A DNA stretch of 64,000 bases from Serinus canaria (GCF_022539315.1 NC_066314.1:56357180-56421179); one strand, 5' to 3'; shown: positions 33,201-41,800, counted from the stretch's first letter. Notes: a model not told the origin generated them from the letters alone. Program-made: numbers and translations.

Positions 33201-35147
33201 AGGTTGACTTTGCTCTGGGAGGTTCCAGGAAAGCATTTGGATCTCTGGTTTTATCCATGCTGGGAGGGTGCAGCATCAGTAAGGTCTGAGAAAAGGGTTT
33301 GGTTCCTAAGGAAGGAAGCATGAGAGCAGGACCGGCAGATCTGGGGCTGACACTTGTGTCTGCCATGAACAGGCCACTTCGCAACCTCTCTGACATGCAG
33401 AGACAAGAGGTAGCACTCATGTTGTCCTTCTGTCTGTACTGAGAGATGTTTGGGAGGGGGACTGTCCCTTACTGTTTACAGACTCATGGTTTAATGTGGA
33501 ATTTTCACCTCATTTGGGATCTGTTAAATGGTGGTGTCTTAACAGTGGTAGAATGTGAGGACACATTGTCCTTTCAGATGCCACTGTCATGAAATTCAGA
33601 AGATCTGTGTAGGAGAGCACTGGGGTTTTGACCCTTTGTCAGGGAAACACAAGAAGAGCATGAGTAGGCCTGTTCTTTGCCAATTCTCTAACTCTTTGGC
33701 AAATTTCTCTTCACTTTTAAGCCAAAGAAACTTACCTTCAGCAATTTTGGGAGCCTGAGGAAGAAGAAGCAGGATGATGTGGAGGAGTATGTGTGTCCTA
33801 TGGAGCTGGGGCGGGCCTCTGGGAGCGCATCAAAGAAGGGTTTTAAGCCTGGCCTGGATATGCGAGTCTATGATGATGATGATTTGGACAGGCTAGAGCA
33901 GGTAAGCCAGTTCTAACAATTCTGAGTCTTTGAGCTGTCAGGTTTGGTGGGAAAACCTTCCATTTCCCAGGGAAGTCTTCCTTTTGCTTTGGCCCGTGAA
34001 GGCCCTGACTTCTTGCTGTCACACAGCATTAGTGACAGAAGGGTCTGTTCCCAAGGAGGTTGAAGCTGTGAATGCAGCACCCTTAGGGCCTGCTCTGGAG
34101 TAACTCTCCTCTCCTGGCAGGCCCTGCTTCTCCCTTGGTCTGAACATCTCAGGTATAGTCAGTAAATTGTGTGCTGCATGTAATTGTCACTCTCTCCTAG
34201 CAGGACGAGGGGCAATGGCTTCACACTGACAGAGAGTGGGTTTAGATCTTAGGAGGTGTAGGATATTAGAAAAATGTTCTTCCCTGTGAGGGTGGTGAGG
34301 TCCTGGCACAGGGTGCCCAGAGAAACTGTGGCTGCCCCTTCCCTGGCAGTGTCCAAAGCCAAGTTGGACAGAGCTTGGAGCAACCTGGGATAGTGGAAGC
34401 TGTCCCTCCCCATAGCAGGGGATTTGACTGAGATGATTTTTAAGGTCTCTTCCAAACCAATGTGTTCTATGATTCCACTCTATGAAACAAATAAGTTGTT
34501 ATTAATTCATGATTCATTCTGTTTTTTATAGATGGAAGATTCAGAAGGGACGGTGAGGCAAATAGGAGCATTTTCTGAAGGCATCAACAACCTGACAGTG
34601 AGTGTGTGTGTTAATGGGGTCTGTGCAGTAAGGTCTCTGCTTTTGTGGGATGAGTGTGAACCCCTTGGCAGTCACTCATATGTCAGTGAGGTCCTTTGGG
34701 TCTCCTGCAGGGACAGAGGGCACAAAAAAACCAAGTGGTTCAGGAAGGTACCTGCCCATCCTGGTGGGGAGGTTTGGTGGCCTGAGCTGGCTCCCCACAC
34801 ACCGGGGAGGGCAGGGGACACGTCCCCCATTGCCATGGTTGGTAGGTTTCCAGCTGGGAGTCAGGTTGCATTTTCTGGGTGGAAGCCCCGAGCCATCGGA
34901 GCCAGCAGGCAGCAGTGAGCTGGTTTTGCAGCAGGGTGGGTGAAAACCTCCCTCAGCAGAACAAAGCAGTGGCTGGCAGGCAGTATTTGCTGCCCAGCAC
35001 CTGACAGGTGACTGACTGCAGTTGTGAGAAAACTTGACTCTTCCCTCCTTTCCTTTGCAGCACATGCTGAAGGAAGATGAAATGTTCAAAGACTTTGCCA
35101 CTCGCTCTCCTAGCACCAGTATAACAGATGAGGACTCCAACGTGTGA
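3205..35147 (+). CDS. PPFIBP1: Liprin-beta-1 (PPFIBP1), 5'-partial, 26 coding exons
   Basis: Liprin-beta-1 is a cytoplasmic scaffold. It partners liprin-alpha proteins and, from knowledge of the family, joins cortical microtubule-stabilising complexes near focal adhesions and synaptic active-zone-like sites. The 26 exons listed here join in phase, with no internal stop, into 926 residues plus stop; the mammalian protein is about 1,000 residues, so about 90 N-terminal residues are missing. In order they encode a heptad-rich coiled coil (exons 3205-15606), a Ser/Pro-rich linker with SPSPTP, SSFGRGFFKIK and SASAP motifs (16643-27087), and three SAM domains (27663 to 33198; signatures KWTKEQVCNWL, WVTRWLDDIGL, WTNHRVMEWLRSVDL). 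The conserved tail ends TDEDSNV-stop. Two 33-nt microexons and one 30-nt exon can be included or skipped without shifting frame. All introns I could place are GT-AG. The transcript is followed by REP15 on the same strand. Confidence 0.97.
4404..4517 (+). CDS. PPFIBP1: PPFIBP1 coiled-coil exon (VSVLTDQVEAQGEKI)
   Basis: The 114 nt are phase 0/0 (38 codons) and run to EEMLQQ, followed by gtattt. The acceptor tttttttcctgctgtccag is followed directly by GTAAGTG, because the first two codons are Val-Ser. The exon start is therefore also a perfect 5' splice-site sequence; see the finding on recursive splicing. Confidence 0.96.
5064..5195 (+). CDS. PPFIBP1: PPFIBP1 coiled-coil exon (ELLSRTTLETQKLDLMAE)
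   Basis: The 132 nt are phase 0/0 (44 codons). Acceptor is ...aatcag and donor gtgagt. It encodes a leucine heptad segment ending EDRFRDTE. Confidence 0.96.
8690..8862 (+). mobile_element. CR1 LINE 3' fragment, sense
   Basis: Diagnostic blocks are 'gaggtcctggcacaggttgc', 'ccagagaagctg', 'gttggacagggctctgagca' and 'ggttggaactggatgggctt'. It ends near 'aaaccattctctga'. It lies in a PPFIBP1 intron. Confidence 0.88.
9628..9720 (+). CDS. PPFIBP1: PPFIBP1 coiled-coil exon (DLIQEINELRLRVGEMD)
   Basis: The 93 nt are phase 0/0 (31 codons). The acceptor has a strong pyrimidine tract (tttttccctccactcag); the donor is gtaagt. It ends YEKKLKTTK. Confidence 0.95.
10206..10298 (+). CDS. PPFIBP1: PPFIBP1 coiled-coil exon (SLMAKLSSMKIKVGQMQYEK)
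   Basis: The 93 nt are phase 0/0 (31 codons). The acceptor is gttaccag. The donor gtgtgg is weak, and the triplets after the border run straight into an in-frame stop (gtg tgg tag). The exon ends MEQKSQMLK. Confidence 0.93.
12065..12179 (+). CDS. PPFIBP1: PPFIBP1 coiled-coil exon (DELSALKDKLEQKEAEVKRL)
   Basis: The 115 nt are phase 0 at the start and end with one base (G) of a split Asp codon. Acceptor is tctttacag, donor gtaaga. It ends GEGIEILDR. Confidence 0.95.
13372..13404 (+). CDS. PPFIBP1: PPFIBP1 33-nt cassette microexon (ENCKKKLKDKN)
   Basis: The microexon starts ATGAAAATTG and ends GATAAAA. It is flanked by ttttccctgcacag and gtaagg. It splits codons exactly as its neighbours do (G|AT and A|AT), so inclusion inserts 11 residues (ENCKKKLKDKN) after the Asp at the junction, and skipping restores Asp-Ile-Glu-Val. 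The mammalian gene has, as I recall, an equivalent 11-residue alternative insert. A TGC lies just upstream of the acceptor, as expected for SRRM4-type neural microexons. Confidence 0.85.
14706..14767 (+). CDS. PPFIBP1: PPFIBP1 coiled-coil exon (IEVQKMKKAVESLMAANEEK)
   Basis: The 62 nt begin with the last two bases of the split codon and end in phase 0. Acceptor is tgtttttag and donor gtagaa. The sequence is highly typical of the family. Confidence 0.95.
14867..14985. repeat. 41-bp tandem repeat, 2.9 copies
   Basis: Units start at 14867, 14908 and 14949 (agatttgta...tcataaagatc). They diverge at a handful of positions, and the third is incomplete. The repeat lies in the intron just downstream of the 14706-14767 exon. 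Confidence 0.85.
15531..15606 (+). CDS. PPFIBP1: PPFIBP1 exon: end of coiled coil (DRKIEELRQSLNRYKKVQD)
   Basis: The 76 nt start in phase 0 and end with one base of a split Gly codon. Acceptor is ccttttattttag and donor gtaaaa. It ends MVILAQ. Confidence 0.95.
16643..16797 (+). CDS. PPFIBP1: PPFIBP1 linker exon with SPSPTP motif
   Basis: The 155 nt begin with two bases of the split Gly and end in phase 0. Acceptor is ctctcccttcag and donor gtaggt. It encodes a Ser/Thr/Pro-rich, probably disordered segment: GKETESEDLNSG, then DPEKSPSPTPVTASP, then NVNIHEE. Confidence 0.94.
17731..17861 (+). CDS. PPFIBP1: PPFIBP1 linker exon (HTSILQISIPSF), tandem acceptor
   Basis: The strong acceptor (cttccttcttttcag) puts the start at 17731 and gives NSLQIHTSILQISIPS. 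A second in-frame AG 12 nt downstream (start 17743) would give IHTSILQISIPS, closer to the mammalian protein as I recall it. The exon ends with two bases of a split Arg codon before gtatta. The linker is poorly conserved beyond the ILQ-SIPS motif. Confidence 0.88.
19824..19884 (+). CDS. PPFIBP1: PPFIBP1 linker exon (STLQKSSSLSSLRKE)
   Basis: The 61 nt begin with one base completing the split Arg codon and end in phase 0. Acceptor is ttattgtttcag and donor gtaggt. It encodes RISTLQKSSSLSSLRKEAFE, a basic/serine motif typical of the family. Confidence 0.93.
20961..20990 (+). CDS. PPFIBP1: PPFIBP1 30-nt exon (DRDCAQKPAE)
   Basis: This ten-codon exon is phase 0/0, flanked by ttttccaaacag and gtaatg. 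It is symmetrical, so it could be skipped without a frameshift. The residues fit between the KSSSL and PPxPP segments of liprin-beta-1. Confidence 0.82.
21987..22532 (-). mobile_element. Solo LTR (ERVL-like), antisense to PPFIBP1
   Basis: The 546-bp element begins TGTCAGGG and ends AGGACA. A perfect 5-bp target duplication, acata, flanks it (21982-21986 and 22533-22537). Read on the minus strand it opens with tggtttgggatgggatggag and ends with an A/T-rich, LTR-like 3' section. These termini resemble ERVL-type LTRs common in songbirds. No internal retroviral sequence is present, so it arose by LTR-LTR recombination. It lies between the 30-nt exon and the 22709 exon. Confidence 0.85.
22709..22880 (+). 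CDS. PPFIBP1: PPFIBP1 linker exon (SSFGRGFFKIKNNKRTASAP)
   Basis: The 172 nt start in phase 0 and end with one base of a split codon. Acceptor is aatttcaagcag and donor gtaggt. It encodes a proline stretch (ATLPPKPPS), DSFGTRKARSSFGRGFF, and TASAPNL. Confidence 0.96.
24319..24351 (+). CDS. PPFIBP1: PPFIBP1 33-nt cassette microexon (DRSRSASAPTL)
   Basis: The microexon starts ATCGCAGTCG and ends CTACTTTAG. It has a weak acceptor (ggatatctgaag) and the donor gtacag. It splits codons G|AT and G|CT, exactly matching its neighbours. Inclusion adds a second SASAPTL motif directly after TASAPNL of the previous exon. The weak acceptor, small size and symmetry point to regulated inclusion. Confidence 0.83.
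   Translation: MAVEVPVHLL
26545..26686 (+). CDS. PPFIBP1: PPFIBP1 linker exon (AETEKGSADHLDLAGLPPRP)
   Basis: The 142 nt begin with two bases of a split Ala codon and end with two bases of a split Arg. Acceptor is ttttctaacag and donor gtaagt. It ends KKARGIKKLFG, a basic segment. Confidence 0.95.
26959..27087 (+). CDS. PPFIBP1: PPFIBP1 exon before SAM1 (LKRSQSTTFNPEDMSE)
   Basis: The 129 nt complete the split Arg and end with two bases of a Ser codon. Acceptor is tttctttcttcag and donor gtgacc. It encodes the conserved FKRGGTRATAGPRLGWSRDL segment before the first SAM domain. Confidence 0.96.
27663..27813 (+). CDS. PPFIBP1: PPFIBP1 exon: SAM domain 1
   Basis: The 151 nt complete the split Ser and end in phase 0. 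Acceptor is tatctcccacag and donor gtgagg. It encodes most of SAM1: ELDMPFAKWTKEQVCNWLQD, then LGSYINNGRHWILSGQTLL and ASQQDLEK. Confidence 0.97.
29044..29155 (+). CDS. PPFIBP1: PPFIBP1 exon: SAM1 end to SAM2 start
   Basis: The 112 nt start in phase 0 and end with one base of a split Arg. Acceptor is cctttcacag and donor gtaaga. It encodes ELGIKHPLHRKKLQLALQAL, closing SAM1, and GKLDYHWVT, opening SAM2. Confidence 0.97.
29298..29386 (+). CDS. PPFIBP1: PPFIBP1 exon: SAM domain 2 core
   Basis: The 89 nt complete the split Arg and end in phase 0. Acceptor is cctgccctag and donor gtgagt. It encodes WLDDIGLPQYKTQFDEGKV and then DGRMLHYMTV. Confidence 0.97.
31159..31281 (+). CDS. PPFIBP1: PPFIBP1 exon: end of SAM2 (DDLLSLKVISVLHHLSIKRA)
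   Basis: The 123 nt are phase 0/0. Acceptor is ctctttgacag and donor gtactg. It encodes the final SAM2 helix and the linker INNFEPNCLRRRPSDE. Confidence 0.97.
32068..32193 (+). CDS. PPFIBP1: PPFIBP1 exon: SAM domain 3, first half
   Basis: The 126 nt are phase 0/0. Acceptor is cctgttggcag and donor gtgagc. It encodes WTNHRVMEWLRSVDLAEYAP, then NLRGSGVHGGLM. Confidence 0.97.
33010..33198 (+). CDS. PPFIBP1: PPFIBP1 exon: SAM domain 3, second half
   Basis: The 189 nt are phase 0/0. Acceptor is tggattcccag and donor gtaggt. It encodes VLEPRFNVETMAQLLNIPPN, then the RRHLATHFNLL helix and PDYVLLTATAKVK. Confidence 0.97.
33722..33901 (+). CDS. PPFIBP1: PPFIBP1 C-terminal exon (KKLTFSNFGSLRKKKQDD)
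   Basis: The 180 nt are phase 0/0. Acceptor is cttcacttttaag and donor gtaagc. It encodes EEYVCPMELGRASGSASKKG and an acidic YDDDDLDRLEQ run. Confidence 0.96.
34200..34485 (+). mobile_element. CR1 LINE 3' end, sense
   Basis: It runs from 'aggacgaggggcaatggctt' through 'ggtcctggcacagggtgccc' to the terminal 'ttctatgattccactctatg', a degenerate ATTCTATG repeat. It is 5'-truncated and lies in the PPFIBP1 intron before the 34532 exon. Confidence 0.92.
34532..34597 (+). CDS. PPFIBP1: PPFIBP1 C-terminal exon (MEDSEGTVRQIGAFSEGINN)
   Basis: The 66 nt are phase 0/0. Acceptor is tctgttttttatag and donor gtgagt. The CR1 copy at 34200-34485 ends only about 45 bp upstream, so the retroposon tail lies next to this acceptor region. 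Confidence 0.96.
35061..35147 (+). CDS. PPFIBP1: PPFIBP1 last coding exon with stop
   Basis: The acceptor is cctttcctttgcag. It encodes HMLKEDEMFKDFATRS, then PSTSITDEDSNV and TGA (35145-35147). An acidic tail ending in V is conserved in the family as I recall it. Confidence 0.97.
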   Translation, partial: HMLKEDEMFKDFATRSPSTSITDEDSNV

Positions 35148-36176
35148 CAGTCACCACCAGGCACTGACAAAGGCTCATTCTCCTGCCTGCAAGGACATCC
35201 CTGTTCCACGTGACAGATCATGTACTTTACATTGCTCTTGCTTCTGTTCGTTAGAAGTAACACTGAGGGGTGGAGAATTTTAAAGAGAAAAGGAGAAAAA
35301 ACAAGGTGCCTACTTAAGTTGCCATAAAAACCACCCAGACACTGGTGAATGGTAATCATTTTAACTATTTAATGTACAAACTGGTGATATGTTCAGAGTA
35401 TTGCGCTGAAATTGATGTGGTATGCTAGTGCTCCTTTTGCTTATCCTGGCCTCAGATAATCCTTTCTACTGTTTGAAAAGAACACAAGGTGTTAGGTGAA
35501 AATGTTGCATTTGTAGATAGCGTGCATCAGCTCCCTCTGAGCTCCCAGCTGAAAAACAGAAGTTACTGCTCTTCTCTAAGTGCTTTTCTTGAGCACAAAC
35601 ACCAGTTCAGCCCTATCCAGTGTAGGATTTTAGTCATCCGTGCCCTGTGTAAGCTCCCCAGTAGCTCTTGACTGTTGCTCCTATTTTTATACTGTTTTAT
35701 AAAAAAAAAAGAAAAAAAAAGAAAAAAAGAGAAAAAATTAGTATATGAAGTACATATAAACACAAAAATTTAAAATTTTGTGAGATAGAGTGATGGAAAG
35801 TTGAAGGTGTGCGAGGGAAGGGGAGAAGGTTGTAAAAAAGTTATGCCAGTTTGCAGACCAGCTGGTTACTGGGAAAGGCAGGCTGACCTTTGGAACTGGT
35901 TGCTTTCGTTGCTTTTTACTGAGTGCACAGTTTAATGATCTTCCATTTGAGATGAAACTATTCTAAAGCATGTTTCTTCTAGCAGTGACTCATCCAGAAA
36001 CTGCACATTTTAAAATGTCTTCTTTATTGTCCCCAGCAGCAGTAGTTGGTGCATTCAACAAAGTTATTAACACTTCCATGACTTAAAAAATTTCTTTAAA
36101 GTTGAGATTAGTCCCTGCATATGGAAGGGATGTTTCTGTGCTGTGACTAACGTGAAGATGATGTAGTTGCAAAAAA

Positions 36177-36182
36177 AATAAA
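36177..36182 (+). terminator. PPFIBP1: Proximal poly(A) signal of PPFIBP1
   Basis: AATAAA lies about 1.03 kb after the stop codon, inside an A-rich run. It is a plausible proximal cleavage site. Confidence 0.5.
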
Positions 36183-37348
36183 GTTATATAGAGAAATGTA
36201 TAGGAAATATATTATTTCATATTATTAAGCCTAAGGTGGGACTTTTCCTCCAAAATTCAGATATCAAATGTGTTGCTCATTATTTTACCTTCTTAAAGCA
36301 CAGCTCCTCTGCTCTTGAGGATCATCAGGTTTTAAGATTCCTAACTAGCCAGTGGGAATCTTGTGTCAGACTTCCAGTATTGCGAGGTGTCCTAGCCAAA
36401 AGCAAGCAAACAAACAAAGAAAAGTAACTTTTTATTCCAGTGGTCATTTGTATGGTGTTGAACATTGCATGTATTTTAGCACAATGGCATGAAGCTGCTT
36501 TGCTCTGTAAAAGGCAAACAAAGTCCAGCTGGAATTGTTCCTTGTGGTGGTGTTGCTTTGCCAAGTGTTTGTCACTCGTTTTGTCGCTCTTCTTGCTGGA
36601 AGTGAGATCATTCCTGGTGTCGTGCAGGGGATTTGGGGTTTGTGCTGACTTTGGGGGTGTTTCTGAAACACTGTAAAAAAGGTTGGAAAGGAAGAAAGGT
36701 TCTTCCCAGGATTTTCAGGGAGTTCCCCTCAGATTAGAGGCGTATTCCAGCATTAGAATGACGTAAGCTGATAGCCTGAACCTTTGAAGGATGTGCTGTA
36801 TAGGTGATTATTGATGTACTAAGATGCAAAATTTAATGTGGGCAAGTTTAGGGTGCAGATGCTTGGGATGTAGGTTCAGGCCTCCCTTTCTGTGAATACT
36901 CTGCAATATTGTTGTTATTTACATGGAAGTTGAACAAAAAGCCCTGTGGAAGCATTGGGAGATGTGGTGCAGGCTTCCAAAGAAAAGTGTTCCTCTGGAT
37001 GGCTCTCACTAGTCACTGGCTACTGGACAGGACTGGGTATTCACAGCAGGGGGAAAGGGAGCTAGGGACACAATACTGTGTGCTGAAATAGCCTCAAACA
37101 CTCTCCAGTTTCTCTGGAGTGTTATCAGTGTGGGCAGTGATCATTTATTGAAGTGCAGGGTAAGCAGCATTCTGCTCCAAACAACCTGGCAGCCAGGTCA
37201 TCACCTTGAGCTGCCATCTGAGCCCTGCTTCTCTTACAGAGTCAGGAGGTTTTAGGTGTGTGTGTGCACACTGTCCATACTGTAGGGTTTTAATTGGTGC
37301 CTCTTTGGAGAGGGCAATGTAACTGCTGTGTATTGCCATGTGAAATCC

Positions 37349-37354
37349 AATAAA
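37349..37354 (+). terminator. PPFIBP1: Distal poly(A) signal of PPFIBP1
   Basis: AATAAA is followed within 30 nt by a G/T-rich element (gtctgtgg...agtgtttctgg). This is the better of the two sites and would end the transcript near 37375. Confidence 0.65.
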
Positions 37355-38152
37355 GTCTGTGGAAAATGCCAAGTGTTTCTGGAAGCCAGTTCCCTTTTTC
37401 ACGTCCTCTTTTTTTTTTCTTTTTAATTTTCCATGGAAGCTTATTCCATTCTATTCAAAAAACAAAGGAGGGAAAAGGGGCAAAATCACACATTTTTTTG
37501 TTAACTCATTAATTAGTTTGTCAGTAGTGCCTGCAGCAGGGCTCGACTAACAGCTAAGAAAACAACTATATCAAGACTTTTTAGTTATTTCTGGGATCCA
37601 GATTTGAACCAAATTGGGGTATGCTCTCCAGAGGGAGCACTCCCAGGGTCCTCTGTCCCTTCTTGCTGTGAAAGAGACTCTCTCTGGTCCCAAGTGTTAA
37701 TCTCCCTTCTGTGGGAGATTAAAAGAAAAAGGTGGTTTCATCTCCAGGCAACACCCTGTGCCAAAAAAAAATGGTTTCTGTGCAATAGTCCTAGAAAGGA
37801 GATCCAAGGAGATGAGATCAGACTGGAATGAGATAACATCAGCCAAAGAAATGGTGCCGGAATTGACAATAAGAAAAACAAGCACAGATGAGTTCAGTAG
37901 GTGTGAAAGCTACGGGGCCTGTTGGGCTGGTCCCTGCTCAGTCAGCTGTGGACAAACACACCCAGAAGAAAGCCCAGCTGCCCTGTGGGCACACAGAGCT
38001 CAGTTCTGCCATCACCTTCACCAGGAAGGCTGCAGGCGTCCATGTGCAGCTGAGTAGGTCTAGCTGAGCCCAGCACCTGCACAGCCTTTGCTAGAAAATA
38101 AAGGTTTGTCCCTGAGGCAGTCTGCATGTGGAAACGACTTCCAGCAGAGAAA

Positions 38153-38863
38153 ATGGGCCAGAAGGTCTCCCAGGAGGACAACCAGAAGAACAAGGCTGAA
38201 ACACTGGTCATCTGTGAAGTCTTCAGCCAGGGTGTGCTCCATGCATCTCAAAGGCTGAAGGACTATCTGGGTTTTGTGGATCCTCAAAGCAAATTTCAGC
38301 CAGCCACAAACACACTGAGCGAGATCTTCCTGGTCAACTTCATCGGTTTCTGCGTGGGAAAGGGCGTGGAGGAGCAGATCACGACCAGCAAAATGACCAA
38401 GCAGCAGTCCTCCCTGTTTGGAGTGGACTGGATCTGGACTCTGTGTGGGTCTGACAAGCAGATCAAGCTGCAGATCGCCGTGCAGGCTTTGCAGCCGGCC
38501 GAGCTCTTGCACGGTGAGGGCCCTGCCGAGGATTGCTGCCGGGAGGCCGCGCTGGCCGACGAGTGCTTCCAGAACATGAGCAGGTTTGAGAAGCTGGCCG
38601 AGTTCTGCCGCCTGGTGGGACGGGACTGCCTGGGCTTGTTCGTCATGTTCGGCGTGCCAGGGAAGCCCAAGGACATCCGAGGAGTCCTGCTGGACAGCGT
38701 TGCCAAGGAGGAGCAAAAATGCTGCCTGTCGGGCAGGAATGCGCTGCGGCAATTTGTCACCAGCACTGACAGCTCCCTGCCCACAAGAGACATGCTGGAA
38801 AATTGCCTGGGCACCAAAAACAGGCTGAAGGATGTGGGAAATGTGTACATAAACTTTGTGTGA
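38153..38863 (+). CDS. REP15: Rab15 effector protein (REP15), single coding exon
   Basis: REP15 binds GTP-loaded Rab15 and acts in transferrin-receptor recycling from the endocytic recycling compartment (known from the mammalian protein). The ORF is intronless and encodes 236 residues, the length I recall for human. Recognisable segments are LKDYLGFVDPQSKF, the TLSEIFLVNFIGFC helix, TTSKMTKQQSSLFGVDWIWT, GSDKQIKLQIAVQALQ, and near the end RDCLGLFVMFGVPGKPKDIR and VGNVYINFV-stop. An in-frame ATG nine codons upstream (38126) exists. I chose 38153 because MGQKVS matches the mammalian N-terminus MGQKAS, a possible N-myristoylation motif. It lies on the same strand as PPFIBP1, as in mammals. The ORF is GC-rich relative to its flanks, most clearly at third positions. 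Confidence 0.95.
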   Translation: MGQKVSQEDNQKNKAETLVICEVFSQGVLHASQRLKDYLGFVDPQSKFQPATNTLSEIFLVNFIGFCVGKGVEEQITTSKMTKQQSSLFGVDWIWTLCGSDKQIKLQIAVQALQPAELLHGEGPAEDCCREAALADECFQNMSRFEKLAEFCRLVGRDCLGLFVMFGVPGKPKDIRGVLLDSVAKEEQKCCLSGRNALRQFVTSTDSSLPTRDMLENCLGTKNRLKDVGNVYINFV

Positions 38864-41800
38864 GCAGCTGGGCAGGAGCAGCAGCTCTGTGCAGCACCAG
38901 GGGCCGTGTGGGGCTCAGCTCTGCCCCTCTCTCTCCTCCCCATGCTCCATTCCCTCCACCTTCCCCTGGACCCAGCGTGTTCCCTTAGCTCCTGCAGAAA
39001 CCAGGCTGAGTCAGCCTCTCCAGATTTTAAAACAACAGGATGGATCTGCCAAAAAAAAGTGTTTATAGAAGGCACGATGTTTTTCCAGAACATTTTGTTC
39101 GCCAGACATTAAGTCTTGGCTGGAGCTGCTGAGAGTTTTATCAGCCAGAGCTCTGGGGAGGTCCTGGTGGATTTGACTCAGAGCCTTTGTTTGCAGTGTG
39201 GCAGATTTTTTTCCTGTCCTAGGAGGGTGAGTCTAATAATGGAAATGTGCTGGTGCTGGTCAGAACAGTTGAAATGAGTGTGAAGGACAATACCAGGCCT
39301 TAAAATGACTGATTTGAAGGAGTGAGCTGGTTTCAGTTAAGAGGAAAATCCATTCCTAGTGCCAGAAATTGGCTCTGAGAGAGACTTATTAATTACCTGC
39401 TCCCTAATTGGTGCCAGGCTCCACAGGGCCTTGGAGCTGTGAACAAAAAGGCAAGGCTGGAGCCAACTTCAAAGCTTTTCTCACTGAGTGGCTGTGTCAG
39501 GGCAAGGTGTGGCAAAAGCTAGGGGCAGGTGTTCAAGAACACTTGGGAAAAATCGAGCAATGGCAACAAAAAACAGGCCTGATGTAGGTGTGATCTTATC
39601 ATAGCAACAGAGGCAGCCCCTGACCATTCACAGCAGAGAGCAAATCTGGAGGAGGCAAGATTATGTCACTTGGAATTTTTTTCAGTAGCTTAGCAGCTGA
39701 TGGTATTTATGGGGCTGATTTATTCTATTTCCCTCAGCTTTTACTGGACTAAGTCAGCCTTTTGGGTTATATAGTTATAATTAGTTGCTTTAACCAGTGA
39801 AGGACGACCTGATCCATATTTAAACTGGTAAACTCACTTTGGTTATAGCTGTCTGAATAGTCTTGTCAGTGCAAAACTCATCTGCCTCTAATTTTCATAT
39901 AAATTCAGTCATTTAACAGAATAAAATTAATATTGAAAACACATTAATCTTTCACTATTTACTATTCAAGTTGTAAGTTGGGGGAAGCTGTGACAGACAT
40001 TGAAAAAGAGCCTAAAGAGGCTGAGGCATCAGTGCCATGAGTTTTTGAAGCATTCCATGGCAGAGGCAGGGAGTCTGAAAGGAGAACTGAAATAAAAACA
40101 AACACAGAGAACTATAACATTTTTGCTGAGTCAGAAACGTAGCTGGGTTTGGAGGAGGGTGACCTTTCAGTTCTGAAACAAGAATTGATTTTTAAGAGCT
40201 GCTGTCAGTGTATTCTGTGTCTGTGGCTGGGTTTGGTGGAACAGAGGAGACAGGTCTGGTGTGTTGCATAGAGAACCTGCATAGCTGTAGGGTATAGGGG
40301 GTTTTTGCCTGTTAAAAGTAACAGAAGAATCAACACTGCAGCAGGATTGATACTGGTTTATAAAGACCTGCAGAAAGCTTTAATTTTGCATTAAGTTGAT
40401 GTATTATAACTAGTGTGACTTCACCTATCCATTTCTTTAGAAAAGCTGGCTCACTTGAAAACCAGGCTTTTTCCTTTGCACACTTTCTCAATAATAGAAA
40501 GGGAAGGAGAAAATCAAAATGTCTTGACTTGTATAGAGTTTGAACTATGAGAGTTACACACCAGGGCAGTTGTTGATTTGATTTGTGTCCCTCAAAGGGC
40601 TCTGGTACCCCAGAGATGTCACACAGGCTTGGTATGTTATTTTGGGAGCTGGGTTATGTTGCCCAGGCTGCACCACACTCTGGCCCTTTCTCTTGTGAGC
40701 TTTAGCTCAGGGCGCTGGGCCCTCAGCCATGGTGGGAATTGGCCAAGGCTCTGGATTCTGGCTAACAGTGAAAAGTGTTTAACCATGTAACTCTGACTAT
40801 GTTCATCCACTCAGCCGAGCTGGAGCCTCAGCTCAGGTGACCCAGAGCCATCCCCAGGCTTCTGTGACTGCACATGCTGATGGACCAGGGAAGGTGTAGC
40901 CCCCAGCCCCTGAAATCCCAGGCAGTTTGTGTAGTAACATGACATAGTGGTTGTCCTGGGTTCTGAAGAAGCTGGAATTCACACCTTTGTCCCTTGGCAG
41001 TGTTTTCTGTTCTAATTTCCCTCTGAACACTCTCTGCTGGGATATACAGAGAAAAGCTCTGTCCCTGCATGGGATGGAAACTCCTCCATGTCTCACCAAG
41101 AGGTTCAAAGCCTGTTTGGTTTTCTGGAAGCAGTCAATGAACTTGGCCTCACTCGGGGTCTTGTTCAGAGGGTCAGTGTTCCCTCTGCCAGGAGAAGGGG
41201 CAGAGAAGGACACCTTGGTGAGAGCATCCCTTTGGGAAGGTTCCACCTCCCTGCCGTGCAGAAGGCACAGCAGAAATGGGTGTTGAGACCAGAACTACTG
41301 CAAATCAGGGGCTCAGGGAAAGGCAAACTCCCTCTGTGTGCTGGAGGCTCTGTGCTCTGCTAGAGGTGCTCCCAGAGCAGCAGCACCTCCCGAGCTCCTG
41401 GGCCTGGATCCGTGGCTGTGCCGCGGCATCGATCCAGCCCTGCTGTGCCGGGAGCTGAGGTATCACCCCCCGCCTTCATCTGTGCCCGCCTGTGCTCCCT
41501 GTTTGTTCTGGCTGCTGTACTGCCCCGCTGGCCCTTTCTTCTGGCTCTGCCTTCCTTTCCTCCTTTGGCTGAGCTGTGGGAATGCCTCTGCTGCCTTCTG
41601 GAGCCAGGGGAGGAGCACTGGGATGTCATTCAGGGTGCAGCTCAGGGTTTGCTGTGAGGACAGAAACCCAAGGGACCAAGGTGAAAGTGACCCCAGGCTA
41701 GGCACGGCTGGGAGCTCGAATCCCAGGGCCTCCTGCATTTCCCAGGAAGATGCACAGGAGTGGGCAATCCAGGCATGAAACAGAGCTGAATGCATCCCTC

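Larger units (their letters stand above)
35148..37375 (+). other. PPFIBP1: PPFIBP1 3' untranslated region
   Basis: This is the sequence after the stop codon, with no coding potential. It carries an A-rich tract (35700-35740) and two canonical AATAAA signals (36177, 37349). The right end is inferred from the second signal. Confidence 0.75.

Noticed and set aside
34676..35359. 227-codon minus-strand ORF over the PPFIBP1 last exon
   Set aside because: Antisense to an established exon and its intron; no motif.
38296..39093. 265-codon minus-strand ORF, plus 230-codon ORF at 38060-38752
   Set aside because: Both are antisense shadows of the GC-rich REP15 coding exon, which has a clear family identity on the plus strand.
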